DNA of 64,000 nucleotides from Thermaurantimonas sp046299575 (GCF_046299575.1 NZ_JBKBHX010000004.1:124001-188000), one strand, 5' to 3'. Positions 34,879 to 43,744 are shown, counted from the stretch's first letter. Made by a program: numbers and translations. The notes: generated by a model from the sequence alone, not told the origin.

Positions 34879-35036
34879 TGGGAGATAGAAGCAGATATAA
34901 ACCGCAGCGGTGGTGCCATGCAGTCCACAGTAACCGGCTGGCTGCTCCAGAAGAAATCAGCCGGTGCTACCCTGTTTAAGTAAACCCGACCTAAGTAGAA
35001 GCCCAACAGGCAATCTGCAAGGGGCATCTCACCACA
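34879..35036 (-). ncRNA. Rod-like structured RNA, candidate 6S-type RNA
   Basis: The 469-base gap between the epimerase and DUF983 genes holds a GC-rich island able to fold into one long rod. Read on the minus strand: the ends pair (GGTGAGAT with ATCTCCC), then GCAGAT with ATCTGC, then a wide internal bubble with a small hairpin ACCGCTGCGGT on its 3' side, then a terminal stem (ACAG...CACCGGCTG with CAGCCGGT...CTGT). A closed stem, central bubble and terminal stem-loop is the plan of 6S RNA. Orientation is inferred from a near-consensus -7 box (TTAATTTG) just before the 5' end. The remaining sequence, 34586-34878, is AT-rich with nothing I can name. Confidence 0.45.
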
Positions 35037-35054
35037 AATTAAAATTCTTAAATA

Positions 35055-35432
35055 CTACTTTTTCTCGGCCAATTCAGGGTCGTACTTTACGAAGAAATGA
35101 ATCCAGAGGGAGCGCGACAACCGAAAGAGCACCGGTGAAAGCACTACCAGGCTTATGAAATAGGTAGGCAGAAGTACTTCTACCTCATTGTGACCTATGA
35201 TGGTAAGGATGACCAGCACGGCAACAAAGAGGGCCACAGCGAGCGCATAACTGGCATACATAGCACCGTAATAAAAGTTGGGTTCAATTTCATATGGCTG
35301 ACCACAGTGAGGACACTGCTCGTGCATTTCAAAGAGACGTGAGAATTTGTACGGATTGGGTTGTGTGTAGAGGGGTGCTTTTCGGCAGCGCGGACAACGC
35401 ATGCGTATAATGTTGATTATCAGACCTATCAT
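35055..35432 (-). CDS. DUF983 family membrane protein
   Basis: A 125-residue protein with an N-terminal zinc-ribbon-like pair of cysteines (MRCPRCRKAPLY and EQCPHCGQPYEIEPNFYYGAMY), then two transmembrane segments (YALAVALFVAVLVILTII and YFISLVVLSPVLFRLSRSLWI). This is the DUF983 layout. Function is unknown; members are often seen near respiratory genes, but not here. Confidence 0.9.
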   Translation of the reverse strand: MIGLIINIIRMRCPRCRKAPLYTQPNPYKFSRLFEMHEQCPHCGQPYEIEPNFYYGAMYASYALAVALFVAVLVILTIIGHNEVEVLLPTYFISLVVLSPVLFRLSRSLWIHFFVKYDPELAEKK

Positions 35433-35497
35433 GTGTCAAGGGAATTGGTTGCAAAGGTACTCTCCCAGATCATCGAGGCGTGTTACCTGTATCACTT

Positions 35498-36187
35498 TTA
35501 AGCAGCGTGGCCAGAATCACTGGCAATCTGGCCATCTTCGAGGGTGATGACACGGCGAGCCGCCTCGATCACGCGGTGGTCGTGTGTGCTGAAGACGAAC
35601 GTTACACCTAAGTCGCGATTGAGCTCAGCCATTAGGTCGAGCAGCTGGCGGGCAGTATGGCTGTCGAGATTAGCCGTGGGCTCATCGGCCAGCACAAATG
35701 CGGGTTTTGAAACGAGTGCTCGAGCTACAGCCACGCGCTGCTGCTGGCCGCCGGAGAGCTGCGAAGGGCGCTGGTGCATTTTTTGGGCAAGGCCTACTCG
35801 CGTCAAGATCTCCTCGGCCTCTCGGATGTACTCTTTTGGAGAACGTCCCTGAAGCTGCATGATGAATGCCACATTCTCGAGGGCGGTGAGTACTGGCACG
35901 AGATTGTACGACTGAAAGACGAATCCGATGTTAAAAAGGCGAAAGTCAATGAGCTCATCTTCGGAGAGGGTGCTCAGATCGGTATCGCGAATGATCACGG
36001 AGCCTTTGCTAGGGCGATCGAGGCCGCCTATGAGGTTTAGCAAGGTTGTTTTGCCTGATCCCGATGGACCTATAATGGCGGTGAACTCACCCGGTTCTAT
36101 GGTGAGGCTTACTCCGTCGAGAGCACGTACCTCTACCTCACCCATCTGATATATTTTATAAACTTCTTTTAAAGCAATTACCGGCAT
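35498..36187 (-). CDS. ABC transporter ATP-binding protein, LolD/MacB type
   Basis: A 229-residue ATPase subunit from the ATG at 36187 (MPVIALKEVYKIYQMGEVEVRAL); an ATG at 36229 gives a 14-residue extension absent from homologues. Walker A is GPSGSGKTT, the Q-loop lies in FVFQSYNLVPVLTALENV, the signature is LSGGQQQRVAVARAL, Walker B is FVLADEPTANLD and the switch His is in STHDHR. The sequence belongs to the MacB/LolD/FtsE group that energises lipoprotein release or substrate extrusion. No permease gene lies next to it, so its partner must be encoded elsewhere. Confidence 0.9.
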   Translation of the reverse strand: MPVIALKEVYKIYQMGEVEVRALDGVSLTIEPGEFTAIIGPSGSGKTTLLNLIGGLDRPSKGSVIIRDTDLSTLSEDELIDFRLFNIGFVFQSYNLVPVLTALENVAFIMQLQGRSPKEYIREAEEILTRVGLAQKMHQRPSQLSGGQQQRVAVARALVSKPAFVLADEPTANLDSHTARQLLDLMAELNRDLGVTFVFSTHDHRVIEAARRVITLEDGQIASDSGHAA

Positions 36188-36332
36188 GGATTTTTCTGAT
36201 GTTTTTGAGCCAACGAAGTTCGTCATCAAATAGTTTAGTAAAGGTATTTAAGGGTCAATTAAAAATGAGGGCACAGAAGGGTATAAGCCTGAAACGCGGC
36301 ATCTCCAAGGGTCAAATAATCGAAAAAAAAAC

Positions 36333-36358
36333 TTGTGGCACATACGGAGCTACCTTTG
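36333..36358 (+). promoter_or_regulatory. Promoter of the beta-barrel/OstA-like operon
   Basis: TTG at 36333-36335 and a perfect -7 box TACCTTTG at 36351-36358. The upstream ATG at 36335 lies inside the promoter, which supports the start at 36401. Confidence 0.5.
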
Positions 36359-36400
36359 CTGACGTTTTATGTAGTTGTGATTTATCAACAGAAATCTTAC

Positions 36401-37192
36401 ATGCTCAGAAGTAGAGATTTTTTGTTCATCTTCGCATTATACTCCATTGCTGTACACGCACAGAAGTCGCTCACCGAGAAGTACGTGGGATTTAGTTTCG
36501 GCAATTTCTGGAATATGCATAATGGACTAGAACCAGGCACAATGTCAGGCCGACCTGATTTTTTCACAGAGTTTCAGCCTGTAGTGGCGCAGAGCTACAC
36601 TGAGCCGGTGTCACGTACACTGGCCTACTCGCTCGAGGTTGGGTTGCGCTATCATCGGTTGAATTTTGGCTTTCTGGAAGGTATTCTTGGTCTAGGCGAA
36701 CGTTTTATAGGATACAGAGCCGACTTTGGCAGTGGAGGAAGTGAGCGTGTGGAGCTAACCGCACGCACTAAGTTTTTTGCCTTACCGATGCGCGTGGGCT
36801 ATGGTTACGAATTCTCAGCCTGGCACCTACGTACAGGCTTTCAGATTACTTGGCTCTTTACGCCAAAGGGAGATGCTGAAACACGTGTGTGGACGACCAA
36901 CGGCACAGCCGGTCACCAACGGCCTATGAATGGCGAACTTTTTTACCAAAAAGACAATCTGGTGTTTTTTATGGAAGACCTCTTTAGGCCTTTGATACCA
37001 ATGTATTCGCCTTACATCGGTATCGGATATAACCTCGACGACATACGTATCACTTTTGATATTTCTTACAACTTATCTCCATATCCGTTTCGCAGTTTTG
37101 TGAAGACAGATAATCCCTTTGGCAATGAAATAACTCATGCACGGCTCAGAGGCTTATTGGTAGAGCTGGGCGTTCATTTCCGAATTTTTTAA
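36401..37192 (+). CDS. Predicted outer-membrane beta-barrel protein
   Basis: About 263 residues with a signal peptide (MLRSRDFLFIFALYSIAVHAQ). The rest alternates short amphipathic strands rich in Tyr, Phe and Gly (YSLEVGLRYHRLNFGF, MRVGYGYEFSAWHLRTGFQITW, YSPYIGIGYNLDDIRITFDISYN) and ends with Phe (ELGVHFRIF), the usual signature of an outer-membrane barrel of 8-12 strands. No family name can be given. It lies 8 bases before the OstA-like gene, so a link with outer-membrane biogenesis is reasonable inference. Confidence 0.72.
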   Translation: MLRSRDFLFIFALYSIAVHAQKSLTEKYVGFSFGNFWNMHNGLEPGTMSGRPDFFTEFQPVVAQSYTEPVSRTLAYSLEVGLRYHRLNFGFLEGILGLGERFIGYRADFGSGGSERVELTARTKFFALPMRVGYGYEFSAWHLRTGFQITWLFTPKGDAETRVWTTNGTAGHQRPMNGELFYQKDNLVFFMEDLFRPLIPMYSPYIGIGYNLDDIRITFDISYNLSPYPFRSFVKTDNPFGNEITHARLRGLLVELGVHFRIF

Positions 37193-37200
37193 GGTGGCGC

Positions 37201-38739
37201 ATGCGTTTAGCTCGATTTCTCAAAGTTGACTCTTTTCAGCATCTTGCAGGTTTTATCTTGGCTTGTGTTTTAACTTCTTTATATCCTGCACACGGCCAAA
37301 GCAGCAAGCTGATTCGAATTTTGAATTCTGACCGCGCAACTGGATCGCGCGATGTGAGCTACCTGGCCGGCAATGTCATATTTGAACACGAAGGAGCCCG
37401 CATGTATTGCGACAGTGCTGTACGTTACCTACAGCGAAACATCATTCAAACGTTTGGAAACATTCAACTCAATCAGGGCGACAGCCTCTTCATGTCGGCT
37501 AAGGCTATGGAATACAACGGCAATACGCGCATAGCTAAAGCCCGAGGCGATGTAGTGCTTCGCGACCGCGAAATGACCCTGCAAACACAAACCATTGAGC
37601 TCAATCGAAACACCAACACGGCCTACTACACCACCTCGGGCATCATTACAAACGATGAAAATACCTTAACCTCACAAATCGGCATGTATTACGCCGGAAT
37701 CAAGATGTTTTCCTTTAAAAAAAACGTGCGCTTGCTCAATCCCCGCTATCGCATGGAATGCGATACGCTTCAGTATTACACTACTTCCCGAATAGCCCAT
37801 TTCAAGGGCCCCACTCATATTTACTCCGACAGTGGATACATCTACTGCGAAATTGGCCACTACAATACAGTAACCGACGAAGCTGCTTTTAACCGCAACG
37901 CTATCGTAAAGAAAAAAAATATTGAAATGCGCGGAGATTCACTCTATTACAACCAACGTAAAGATTTCGGCAGGTCGTTTGGCAATATTCGACTTACCGA
38001 TACATCAGAAAAATATACCATCATTGGCCAATACGGCGAATACTTTGGAGAACCGAGCGAACGCATGCTTGTAACAAAACAAGCGCTTTTTATAAGTTAC
38101 GCCGATCAGGATACTCTCTATATTTCGGGCGATACTATTCGCAGCATTCGACCCGATAGCACAGGTCATCGCGATATGTATGTGTATCCGAATACCAAGC
38201 TCTATCGAAGCGATGTGCAAGGGCGAGCCGATTCGCTAAGATATACAACCGTGGACAGTGCTTTTTACCTCATTGGCGATCCGGTGCTATGGAGCGATAC
38301 AATGCAAATCACGGGTCGCCTCATTGTGCTCACTCTACGGAGCAACGAACCAGACTCCCTCTTTGTGCTCGACAATGCTTTCATACTCATTTCAGAAAAC
38401 GATACCTTCTATAATCAAATCAAAGGAAGGGATATGAAAGGAAAATTCATCAACCGAAAACTTCATCAAATACTTGTGAAAGGAAACGGACAAACTGTGT
38501 ACTACGCCAAGGAAGACGACGGCACCTATGTAGGCGTAAACCGGGCTGATTGTAGCAACATTCTGATCGACTTTGAAAAAAACAAAGTGAAAGAAATAAA
38601 ATTTATCACTAAACCAGAAGCTCGATTAATACCTTTGGGCAAGGAAAATGAAGAAGATATACGCCTGAAAAATTTTAAAATCCGCTTTTCAGAAAAGCCT
38701 CCACTTGAGTTTTTTAAAGATCGTATTCGCTTGCAATGA
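37201..38739 (+). CDS. OstA/LptA-like periplasmic protein
   Basis: A 512-residue secreted protein with a hydrophobic signal at about 15-33 (ending GQSS). The body is a long series of short beta strands of the OstA type, e.g. VSYLAGNVIFEHEGARMYCDSAVRY, AKARGDVVLRDREMTLQTQTIELN and IAHFKGPTHIYSDSGYIYC, which form the beta-jellyroll of LptA and the LptD N-terminus. It should belong to the lipopolysaccharide or lipid bridge across the periplasm. The barrel part of LptD is absent, so it is an LptA-type or accessory protein of the long Bacteroidota form. Confidence 0.82.
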   Translation: MRLARFLKVDSFQHLAGFILACVLTSLYPAHGQSSKLIRILNSDRATGSRDVSYLAGNVIFEHEGARMYCDSAVRYLQRNIIQTFGNIQLNQGDSLFMSAKAMEYNGNTRIAKARGDVVLRDREMTLQTQTIELNRNTNTAYYTTSGIITNDENTLTSQIGMYYAGIKMFSFKKNVRLLNPRYRMECDTLQYYTTSRIAHFKGPTHIYSDSGYIYCEIGHYNTVTDEAAFNRNAIVKKKNIEMRGDSLYYNQRKDFGRSFGNIRLTDTSEKYTIIGQYGEYFGEPSERMLVTKQALFISYADQDTLYISGDTIRSIRPDSTGHRDMYVYPNTKLYRSDVQGRADSLRYTTVDSAFYLIGDPVLWSDTMQITGRLIVLTLRSNEPDSLFVLDNAFILISENDTFYNQIKGRDMKGKFINRKLHQILVKGNGQTVYYAKEDDGTYVGVNRADCSNILIDFEKNKVKEIKFITKPEARLIPLGKENEEDIRLKNFKIRFSEKPPLEFFKDRIRLQ

Positions 38740-39953
38740 AGTTCTCAAAATATCTTTTAATTTTTTTGATGCTCATCATCGGTTGGGAGGGAACCGCCCA
38801 GCGCATCACTTGGATTCGCGCCCGCAGTATAAACGATTGGGAGCGCGTGCTTGGAATGGCTGGTAATACACAAATGGGCATCTTCGTACAGGTATGTAGT
38901 GAATGGAGCCAGATCTGCATGAATATGAACAACATCGTTCTTCGCGACAGGCAGCTTGTTACAGAAATAAACAAGCGCTTTATTCCGGTGCAGATTGATG
39001 GAGACTCCGATTTCGGACAGCTGTGGATCAAATATTACGCACTGCCGGGCTATCCTGTGCACCTTTTTATGAATGCGAAGGAAAACATCCTTATTAGGCT
39101 AAATGGCGCACAAGATCGCGAAACCATGTTAGCCAGTGTACGAAGAGCATCGGTTCTCATCACGCTCTATCCACAACTGCAGAGCGGCTTTATAGCCGGT
39201 AGTCTGTCGATGAAAGGTTTTAATGAGCTCTTACAGATCGAAACCGACAATAACGGCATTGAAGCCTCTAGACCCATTTTCGAAGAGTACAAAAAGAAAT
39301 TTGGAAACCAACTACTAACCGATAGCAACGGACTGCGCTGGATTTCGACCTTCGGACTTGACCTAGATGACTCTCTTTTTACAGAAATTATAAAAAAATC
39401 AAGTTTATATAAGGCTGAAAAAACTTTTCGATATGAAGATTTTTTAAATGCCTCGCTTAACTTAAACTTGCGAAAAGCTGTACAAGACTCCTCAGAAATG
39501 CATTTGTCAAACATTGTAGTTCGCCTTCTGCCGCTAATAGCAAAAGACTCCATACAGGAGCGCAAACTCGGCTTTAAAACGAAAAAGCTCTTTTACTACG
39601 ATACTTACAATGCCGAAAAATTCTATCAGACACTCGAGGAGGAGTACGCTGACTCAAGTGCCGAAAGCAAAAGAAGGGACTATATTCAAACGGCCAACGA
39701 ACTGATGGAAACGCGCACTACTCTACCCTGGGCCAACATCACAGTAAAAATTCTACGAGAAGCTATCGCCATTAAAGACGATATGAATGCACGAATAGGA
39801 CTTGCTGGAGCGCTGACGCTGGCCAAAGAATTTGACCAAGCTGTACAACAGCTCAATCTGGCCAGGCAAATGACCAACGACAGCTTTTTCAGAGCTGAAA
39901 TCGACAACATGATTCAAAGAGTCAGGCAAATTCAACTGCAAAATCAGCAATGA
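38736..39953 (+). CDS. Secreted thioredoxin-fold protein with lost CxxC and a helical C-terminus
   Basis: A 405-residue protein with a signal peptide (about 1-21). Residues about 25-135 have a thioredoxin-like fold as in DsbD-gamma/DUF255 domains (MGIFVQVCSEWSQICMNMNN ... RFIPVQIDGDSDFGQLWIKYYALPGYPVHLF; the cis-Pro is in GYPVH). Where WCxxC stands in active proteins this one has W-S-Q-I-C, so one redox Cys is missing and disulfide exchange is unlikely in the usual way. The remaining 270 residues are helical and TPR-like (LAGALTLAKEFDQAVQQLNLARQ). It overlaps the OstA-like gene by 4 bases and probably acts with it in the periplasm. Confidence 0.75.
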   Translation: MKFSKYLLIFLMLIIGWEGTAQRITWIRARSINDWERVLGMAGNTQMGIFVQVCSEWSQICMNMNNIVLRDRQLVTEINKRFIPVQIDGDSDFGQLWIKYYALPGYPVHLFMNAKENILIRLNGAQDRETMLASVRRASVLITLYPQLQSGFIAGSLSMKGFNELLQIETDNNGIEASRPIFEEYKKKFGNQLLTDSNGLRWISTFGLDLDDSLFTEIIKKSSLYKAEKTFRYEDFLNASLNLNLRKAVQDSSEMHLSNIVVRLLPLIAKDSIQERKLGFKTKKLFYYDTYNAEKFYQTLEEEYADSSAESKRRDYIQTANELMETRTTLPWANITVKILREAIAIKDDMNARIGLAGALTLAKEFDQAVQQLNLARQMTNDSFFRAEIDNMIQRVRQIQLQNQQ

Positions 39954-40041
39954 TTTCTCAAAATTTGGTTTTAAAACTTCTTATAAAGACTTCGATTTGG
40001 CGAAATGAAGTAGGTTTGTGCATCGGGAAAAACACGTCTAT

Positions 40042-40659
40042 ATGCACATTGCAATTGCAGGAAACATTGGCTCTGGAAAAACTACACTTACTCACTTATT
40101 GAGCAAAAGCTTTAAGTGGGAAGCTCATTACGAAGATGTAGAAGACAATCCTTATCTGGAAGATTTCTACACCGAAATGCAGCGCTGGTCGTTTAACCTG
40201 CAGATTTACTTTCTCAACAGCCGCTTTCGCCAGGTGCTTAACATCCGAAAGAGCGGTAAAAACGTGATTCAAGACCGCACGATATACGAAGACGCTTACA
40301 TTTTCGCGCCTAACTTGCACGCTATGGGCCTAATGCCCAAACGCGATTTCGATAATTACATGTCGCTCTTCCAGCTGATGGAAGAATTTCTCAGCCCGCC
40401 AGATTTATTGATTTATTTGCGAGCATCTATCTCAACCCTTGTGGAGCAGATTCACAAAAGAGGCCGGGAGTATGAAACCAATATTCGCATCGACTATTTA
40501 AGCCGGCTTAACGAGCGATACGAAGCCTGGATCAGCAGCTATAACAAGGGCAAATTGCTCATCATCGATGTAGATAAGAATAAATTTGCTGAAAATCAGG
40601 AGCATCTTGGTGAAATCATTGAGCGCGTAAACGCAGAGCTATTCGGATTGTTTAAGTAA
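40042..40659 (+). CDS. Deoxynucleoside kinase
   Basis: A 205-residue salvage kinase that phosphorylates deoxyadenosine, deoxyguanosine or a related nucleoside. The P-loop GNIGSGKTTL is at residues 7-16, the DRS-type motif appears as QDRTIYEDA, and LLIYLRASISTLVEQIHKRGREYE carries the lid arginines. I start at the ATG at 40042, from which MHIAIAGNIGSGK begins as in homologues; a GTG at 40018 would add eight residues. It precedes ribF by 13 bases. Specificity cannot be read with certainty. Confidence 0.88.
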   Translation: MHIAIAGNIGSGKTTLTHLLSKSFKWEAHYEDVEDNPYLEDFYTEMQRWSFNLQIYFLNSRFRQVLNIRKSGKNVIQDRTIYEDAYIFAPNLHAMGLMPKRDFDNYMSLFQLMEEFLSPPDLLIYLRASISTLVEQIHKRGREYETNIRIDYLSRLNERYEAWISSYNKGKLLIIDVDKNKFAENQEHLGEIIERVNAELFGLFK

Positions 40660-40672
40660 TATTTCTCTCATT

Positions 40673-41623
40673 TTGAAAGTTTATTACTCCATCGATGAAT
40701 TTTCGGCACCAGCCTATTCAGTGGTAACCCTTGGCACCTTCGACGGTGTGCATAAGGGCCACCAAGCAATTATAGATCGATTAAATGAAATCGCAAGAGC
40801 GCACACAGGTGGCGAAAGCATCCTTCTAACGTTTAAACCCCACCCCAGACATATTTTACAACCTGAGGCTGACATTAAGCTGCTCAACGACGAAGACGAA
40901 AAAATCGAACTGCTCCGCGCAGCCGGGCTCAATCATTTGATTTTTCATCCCTTCTCGTTAGAATTTGCCAAAACTTCCAGTGCCGATTTTGTGCGCAACA
41001 TTTTGGTGCACAAAATTCAAGTAAAAAAAATTGTAGTTGGTCATGACCACCACTTCGGCCGCAACAGGGAAGGCAGCTATGAGCACCTGGTAGAGCTCGG
41101 CAGGCTATACAACTTTGAAGTCGAGCAAATGGTGCCACAAGTGGTTGATAACACGGTTGTGAGTTCTACCAAAATCCGAAAAGCACTTCTGGAAGGCGAT
41201 GTAGACCGGGCTAACCGCTTGTTAGGACATTACTATTCACTCACTGGCACTGTTATCAAAGGGAATCAGATCGGTGAATCGATCGGATTTCCAACAGCGA
41301 ATATTTTAAACAACAATCCCCACAAAATTATACCCGGCGACGGAGTTTATGCCGTGTGGGTGACATTCCTTTCAGACCCTACCGAACGACGTATGGGCAT
41401 GTGTAACATTGGCTATCGCCCTACAGTGAGTACAGGGGGTTTTAAGTCCATAGAAGTACACATTTTTGACTTTCACGGAAACATCTATGGTCAAATCCTT
41501 AAAATTGAATTTGTGAGCCGATTAAGGGCAGAACAAAAATTTAAAGACCTTACAGCGCTTAGAAATCAATTAGAAAAAGACCAAACAGAAGCTCTCAGAG
41601 TTTTAATGCGCGAAGAACATTGA
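40673..41623 (+). CDS. ribF: Bifunctional riboflavin kinase/FAD synthetase
   Basis: A 316-residue enzyme making FMN and FAD from riboflavin. The N-terminal nucleotidyltransferase domain shows VVTLGTFDGVHKGHQAI (about 17-33) and VVGHDHHFGRNREG. The C-terminal kinase domain shows GNQIGESIGFPTANI and GVYAVWV. The start is a TTG (40673), giving MKVYYSIDEF, the expected family start; no ATG, GTG or earlier in-frame codon fits. Its stop is directly against the stop of the convergent paaD-like gene, with no base between. Confidence 0.93.
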   Translation: MKVYYSIDEFSAPAYSVVTLGTFDGVHKGHQAIIDRLNEIARAHTGGESILLTFKPHPRHILQPEADIKLLNDEDEKIELLRAAGLNHLIFHPFSLEFAKTSSADFVRNILVHKIQVKKIVVGHDHHFGRNREGSYEHLVELGRLYNFEVEQMVPQVVDNTVVSSTKIRKALLEGDVDRANRLLGHYYSLTGTVIKGNQIGESIGFPTANILNNNPHKIIPGDGVYAVWVTFLSDPTERRMGMCNIGYRPTVSTGGFKSIEVHIFDFHGNIYGQILKIEFVSRLRAEQKFKDLTALRNQLEKDQTEALRVLMREEH

Positions 41624-42121
41624 TCAAATGCACTTAAAATAGTCAAAGGGCTCTAAACAGTCGTTGCAGCGGTAGAGTGCTTTGCAAGCAGTAGAGCCAA
41701 ACTGTGAAAGCATAACGGTATTTGTCGATTTGCAGTGAGGGCATCTCACTACGGGAGTTTTTCCAAAAAGTATCCGGCGCTTATCGGCTGTTCCCTTCTC
41801 AGGTGGAGCTATGCCGTAGGCTTCAAGTTTCCGACGTCCCTCGTCGGTCATCCAATCGGTAGTCCAGGGGGGAGAGAGTTGTTCAGTTACTTTTACTTTA
41901 TTATAACCTGCCTTTTGCAGGGCACTTATGATTTCTTTTTCGATGGTGTGCATGGCAGGGCAACCGGAGTACGTAGGCGTAATGACTACCTCAACTGTTC
42001 CGTCGGGGTGAATATCGGTGTGCCTGAGTATTCCCATGTCTTGAATGGTTAGCACAGGGATCTCCGGGTCAGTCACCTGGCTCAGGATTTCGAGCACTCG
42101 CTCATTTTCAGTCTGCATCAT
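41624..42121 (-). CDS. paaD: PaaD-like protein (MIP18/DUF59 domain plus zinc ribbon)
   Basis: A 165-residue protein: a DUF59/MIP18 domain (about 5-90; VTDPEIPVLTIQDMGILR, TPTYSGCPAMHTIEKEI) and a C-terminal Cys4 zinc ribbon (RCPHCKSTNTVMLSQFGSTACKALYRCNDC). This is the layout of PaaD, needed to build the phenylacetyl-CoA epoxidase. None of paaA, B, C or E lies near; instead it overlaps the stop of thyA (ATGA). It may still serve the epoxidase encoded elsewhere or act as a general Fe-S/metal-loading factor. A thiolase of the same pathway type sits at 61.1 kb. Confidence 0.88.
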   Translation of the reverse strand: MMQTENERVLEILSQVTDPEIPVLTIQDMGILRHTDIHPDGTVEVVITPTYSGCPAMHTIEKEIISALQKAGYNKVKVTEQLSPPWTTDWMTDEGRRKLEAYGIAPPEKGTADKRRILFGKTPVVRCPHCKSTNTVMLSQFGSTACKALYRCNDCLEPFDYFKCI

Positions 42122-42912
42122 ACAGCAACCTCAGCTTTAATATGTGGGTGAGGGTCATACCCCACCAGGGTAAAATCCTCGTATTTGAAATCAAAAATTG
42201 ACTTTACTTCCGGATTAAGTAACATTTTAGGCAAAGGCCGAGGTTCACGGCTGAGCTGGAGGCGAGCTTGTTCTAAGTGGTTGAGATATAAATGAGCATC
42301 GCCAAAGGTGTGAATGAATTCGCCTGGCTGAAGGCCGGTAACCTGTGCTACCATCATTGTCAACAGAGCATAGGAAGCAATATTGAAAGGCACACCTAAA
42401 AAAACATCAGCACTGCGCTGATAGAGTTGGCAGCTCAATTTCCCCTCAGCCACATAGAACTGAAAGAGTATATGGCATGGCGGGAGCCGCATGCTGTCGA
42501 TATCAGCTACATTCCACGCACTAACGATTAGGCGACGAGAATCGGGATTACGGCGAATCTGGTTTATTACATTTGAAATTTGATCAATTTTACGGCCATC
42601 AGGGGCTGGCCAGCTGCGCCATTGGTAGCCATAAACTGGACCAAGGTCGCCATTCTCATCTGCCCATTCGTCCCAAATTGTTACCTTGTTTTCGCGCAGG
42701 TAAGCTATGTTGGTATCTCCCTTCAAAAACCATAGCAGTTCGTGTATAATCGAGCGCAGGTGTAGTTTTTTGGTTGTGACCAAAGGAAAACCTTCGCTCA
42801 GGTCAAAACGCATTTGATAGCCAAAGATGCTAATAGTACCAGTGCCTGTACGGTCGTGTTTCCGCACACCTCGCTCTAAGATGATGCGCATCAGGTCGTG
42901 ATATTGCTGCAT
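42118..42912 (-). CDS. thyA: Thymidylate synthase
   Basis: 264 residues, the same length as E. coli ThyA. It makes dTMP from dUMP with methylene-tetrahydrofolate. Catalytic Cys146 lies in MRLPPCHILFQFYV; the phosphate-binding RTGTGT loop is at 21-26, WDEWADENGDLGPVYGYQWR at 80-99, SRRLIVSAWN at 125-134 and the dUMP-contact Asn/His/Tyr in FNIASYA and HTFGDAHLY. The gene starts 24 bases after a lipoprotein gene and overlaps paaD. Confidence 0.97.
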   Translation of the reverse strand: MQQYHDLMRIILERGVRKHDRTGTGTISIFGYQMRFDLSEGFPLVTTKKLHLRSIIHELLWFLKGDTNIAYLRENKVTIWDEWADENGDLGPVYGYQWRSWPAPDGRKIDQISNVINQIRRNPDSRRLIVSAWNVADIDSMRLPPCHILFQFYVAEGKLSCQLYQRSADVFLGVPFNIASYALLTMMVAQVTGLQPGEFIHTFGDAHLYLNHLEQARLQLSREPRPLPKMLLNPEVKSIFDFKYEDFTLVGYDPHPHIKAEVAV

Positions 42913-42936
42913 GTATTGAAACGTCTTTTTGAAATT

Positions 42937-43692
42937 TTACTTAATATCCAACTCGATTTCGCCGTAATGGATAAAGCTGAAGCCAGCTGTGCGTGTGCCT
43001 ATCGTATCTCGATAGGTAGTGCCGCGTGCCATATAAAGCTTTAATTTTTTCCTCTGATTTTGAGAAAGCAGCAAGGGTGAGTAATCATACTGCCCATCCC
43101 ACTCAGCAAGTGTATCGGCAAAAGTGGTCGGCTGCCCCTGCACATCGTACTCTGCATAGAGCAGTACTGGATTGTTCTGAGGAAGGGTACTATCAACCGG
43201 CCATTTCACTGTAAAGCCTTTCATAGTATCCACTTTGTTGTCGAGAGTTAAGCCATCGATGACAAAAAACATGGGTTTAGGTGTGTAAAGCGAGTACACA
43301 AACGAAGGCAAGTCGAGGCTGTTGGATTCATGGACCAGATTTCGAGAACGACCTAATAAACTATCAGAGCGAGTGGACCGACCATAATAATGGTTGGCTC
43401 TAAAAGCTAAAGGCACATTGTGCCAGGTCAGATCACCTAAATGTTGATTTTTAAAGTTATAAGCAAAAAATTCGGTATTTAAGCGATCGGTCAAATATTT
43501 ATTGTCGATATAGGCCTTATAAGTACTCGTCTGTTCGAAGCGAAAGAAGAGCGTTTTGGGTATGCCGAAAATTTGCGTGGCCAGCGACACAATGCCAGCC
43601 TGTTCAGGACGCGGAGGCAAAATCGGCTGCTCATCGCGACTACAGCCAGCAGTAATGGCAATAAAGACGACGAAGGGAAAAAGTTTTTTCAT
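42937..43692 (-). CDS. Hypothetical lipoprotein
   Basis: A 251-residue protein with a lipoprotein signal (MKKLFPFVVFIAITAGCSRDE; Cys17) and a beta-rich mature part without motifs I recognise. It lies between dsbD (52-base gap) and thyA (24-base gap) on the same strand, so it may be co-transcribed with them, but no functional link is evident. Confidence 0.7.
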   Translation of the reverse strand: MKKLFPFVVFIAITAGCSRDEQPILPPRPEQAGIVSLATQIFGIPKTLFFRFEQTSTYKAYIDNKYLTDRLNTEFFAYNFKNQHLGDLTWHNVPLAFRANHYYGRSTRSDSLLGRSRNLVHESNSLDLPSFVYSLYTPKPMFFVIDGLTLDNKVDTMKGFTVKWPVDSTLPQNNPVLLYAEYDVQGQPTTFADTLAEWDGQYDYSPLLLSQNQRKKLKLYMARGTTYRDTIGTRTAGFSFIHYGEIELDIK

Positions 43693-43744
43693 CGTAGGGC
43701 AGATTTACATAAGCAAATATATCGTCACTGCCCTTAGAAATGAG

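Noticed and set aside
34761..35027. An 88-codon minus-strand open frame across the rod-like RNA candidate
   Set aside because: Its sequence has no signal, domain or natural composition, and the same bases form nested helices; an RNA explains them better.
34879..35036. Cobalamin or other riboswitch in the structured island
   Set aside because: The conserved core segments of cobalamin, TPP and SAM riboswitches are missing, and it lies after, not before, the neighbouring genes.
36335..36400. Upstream ATG for the beta-barrel protein
   Set aside because: It lies within the promoter elements and adds residues ahead of a clear signal peptide.
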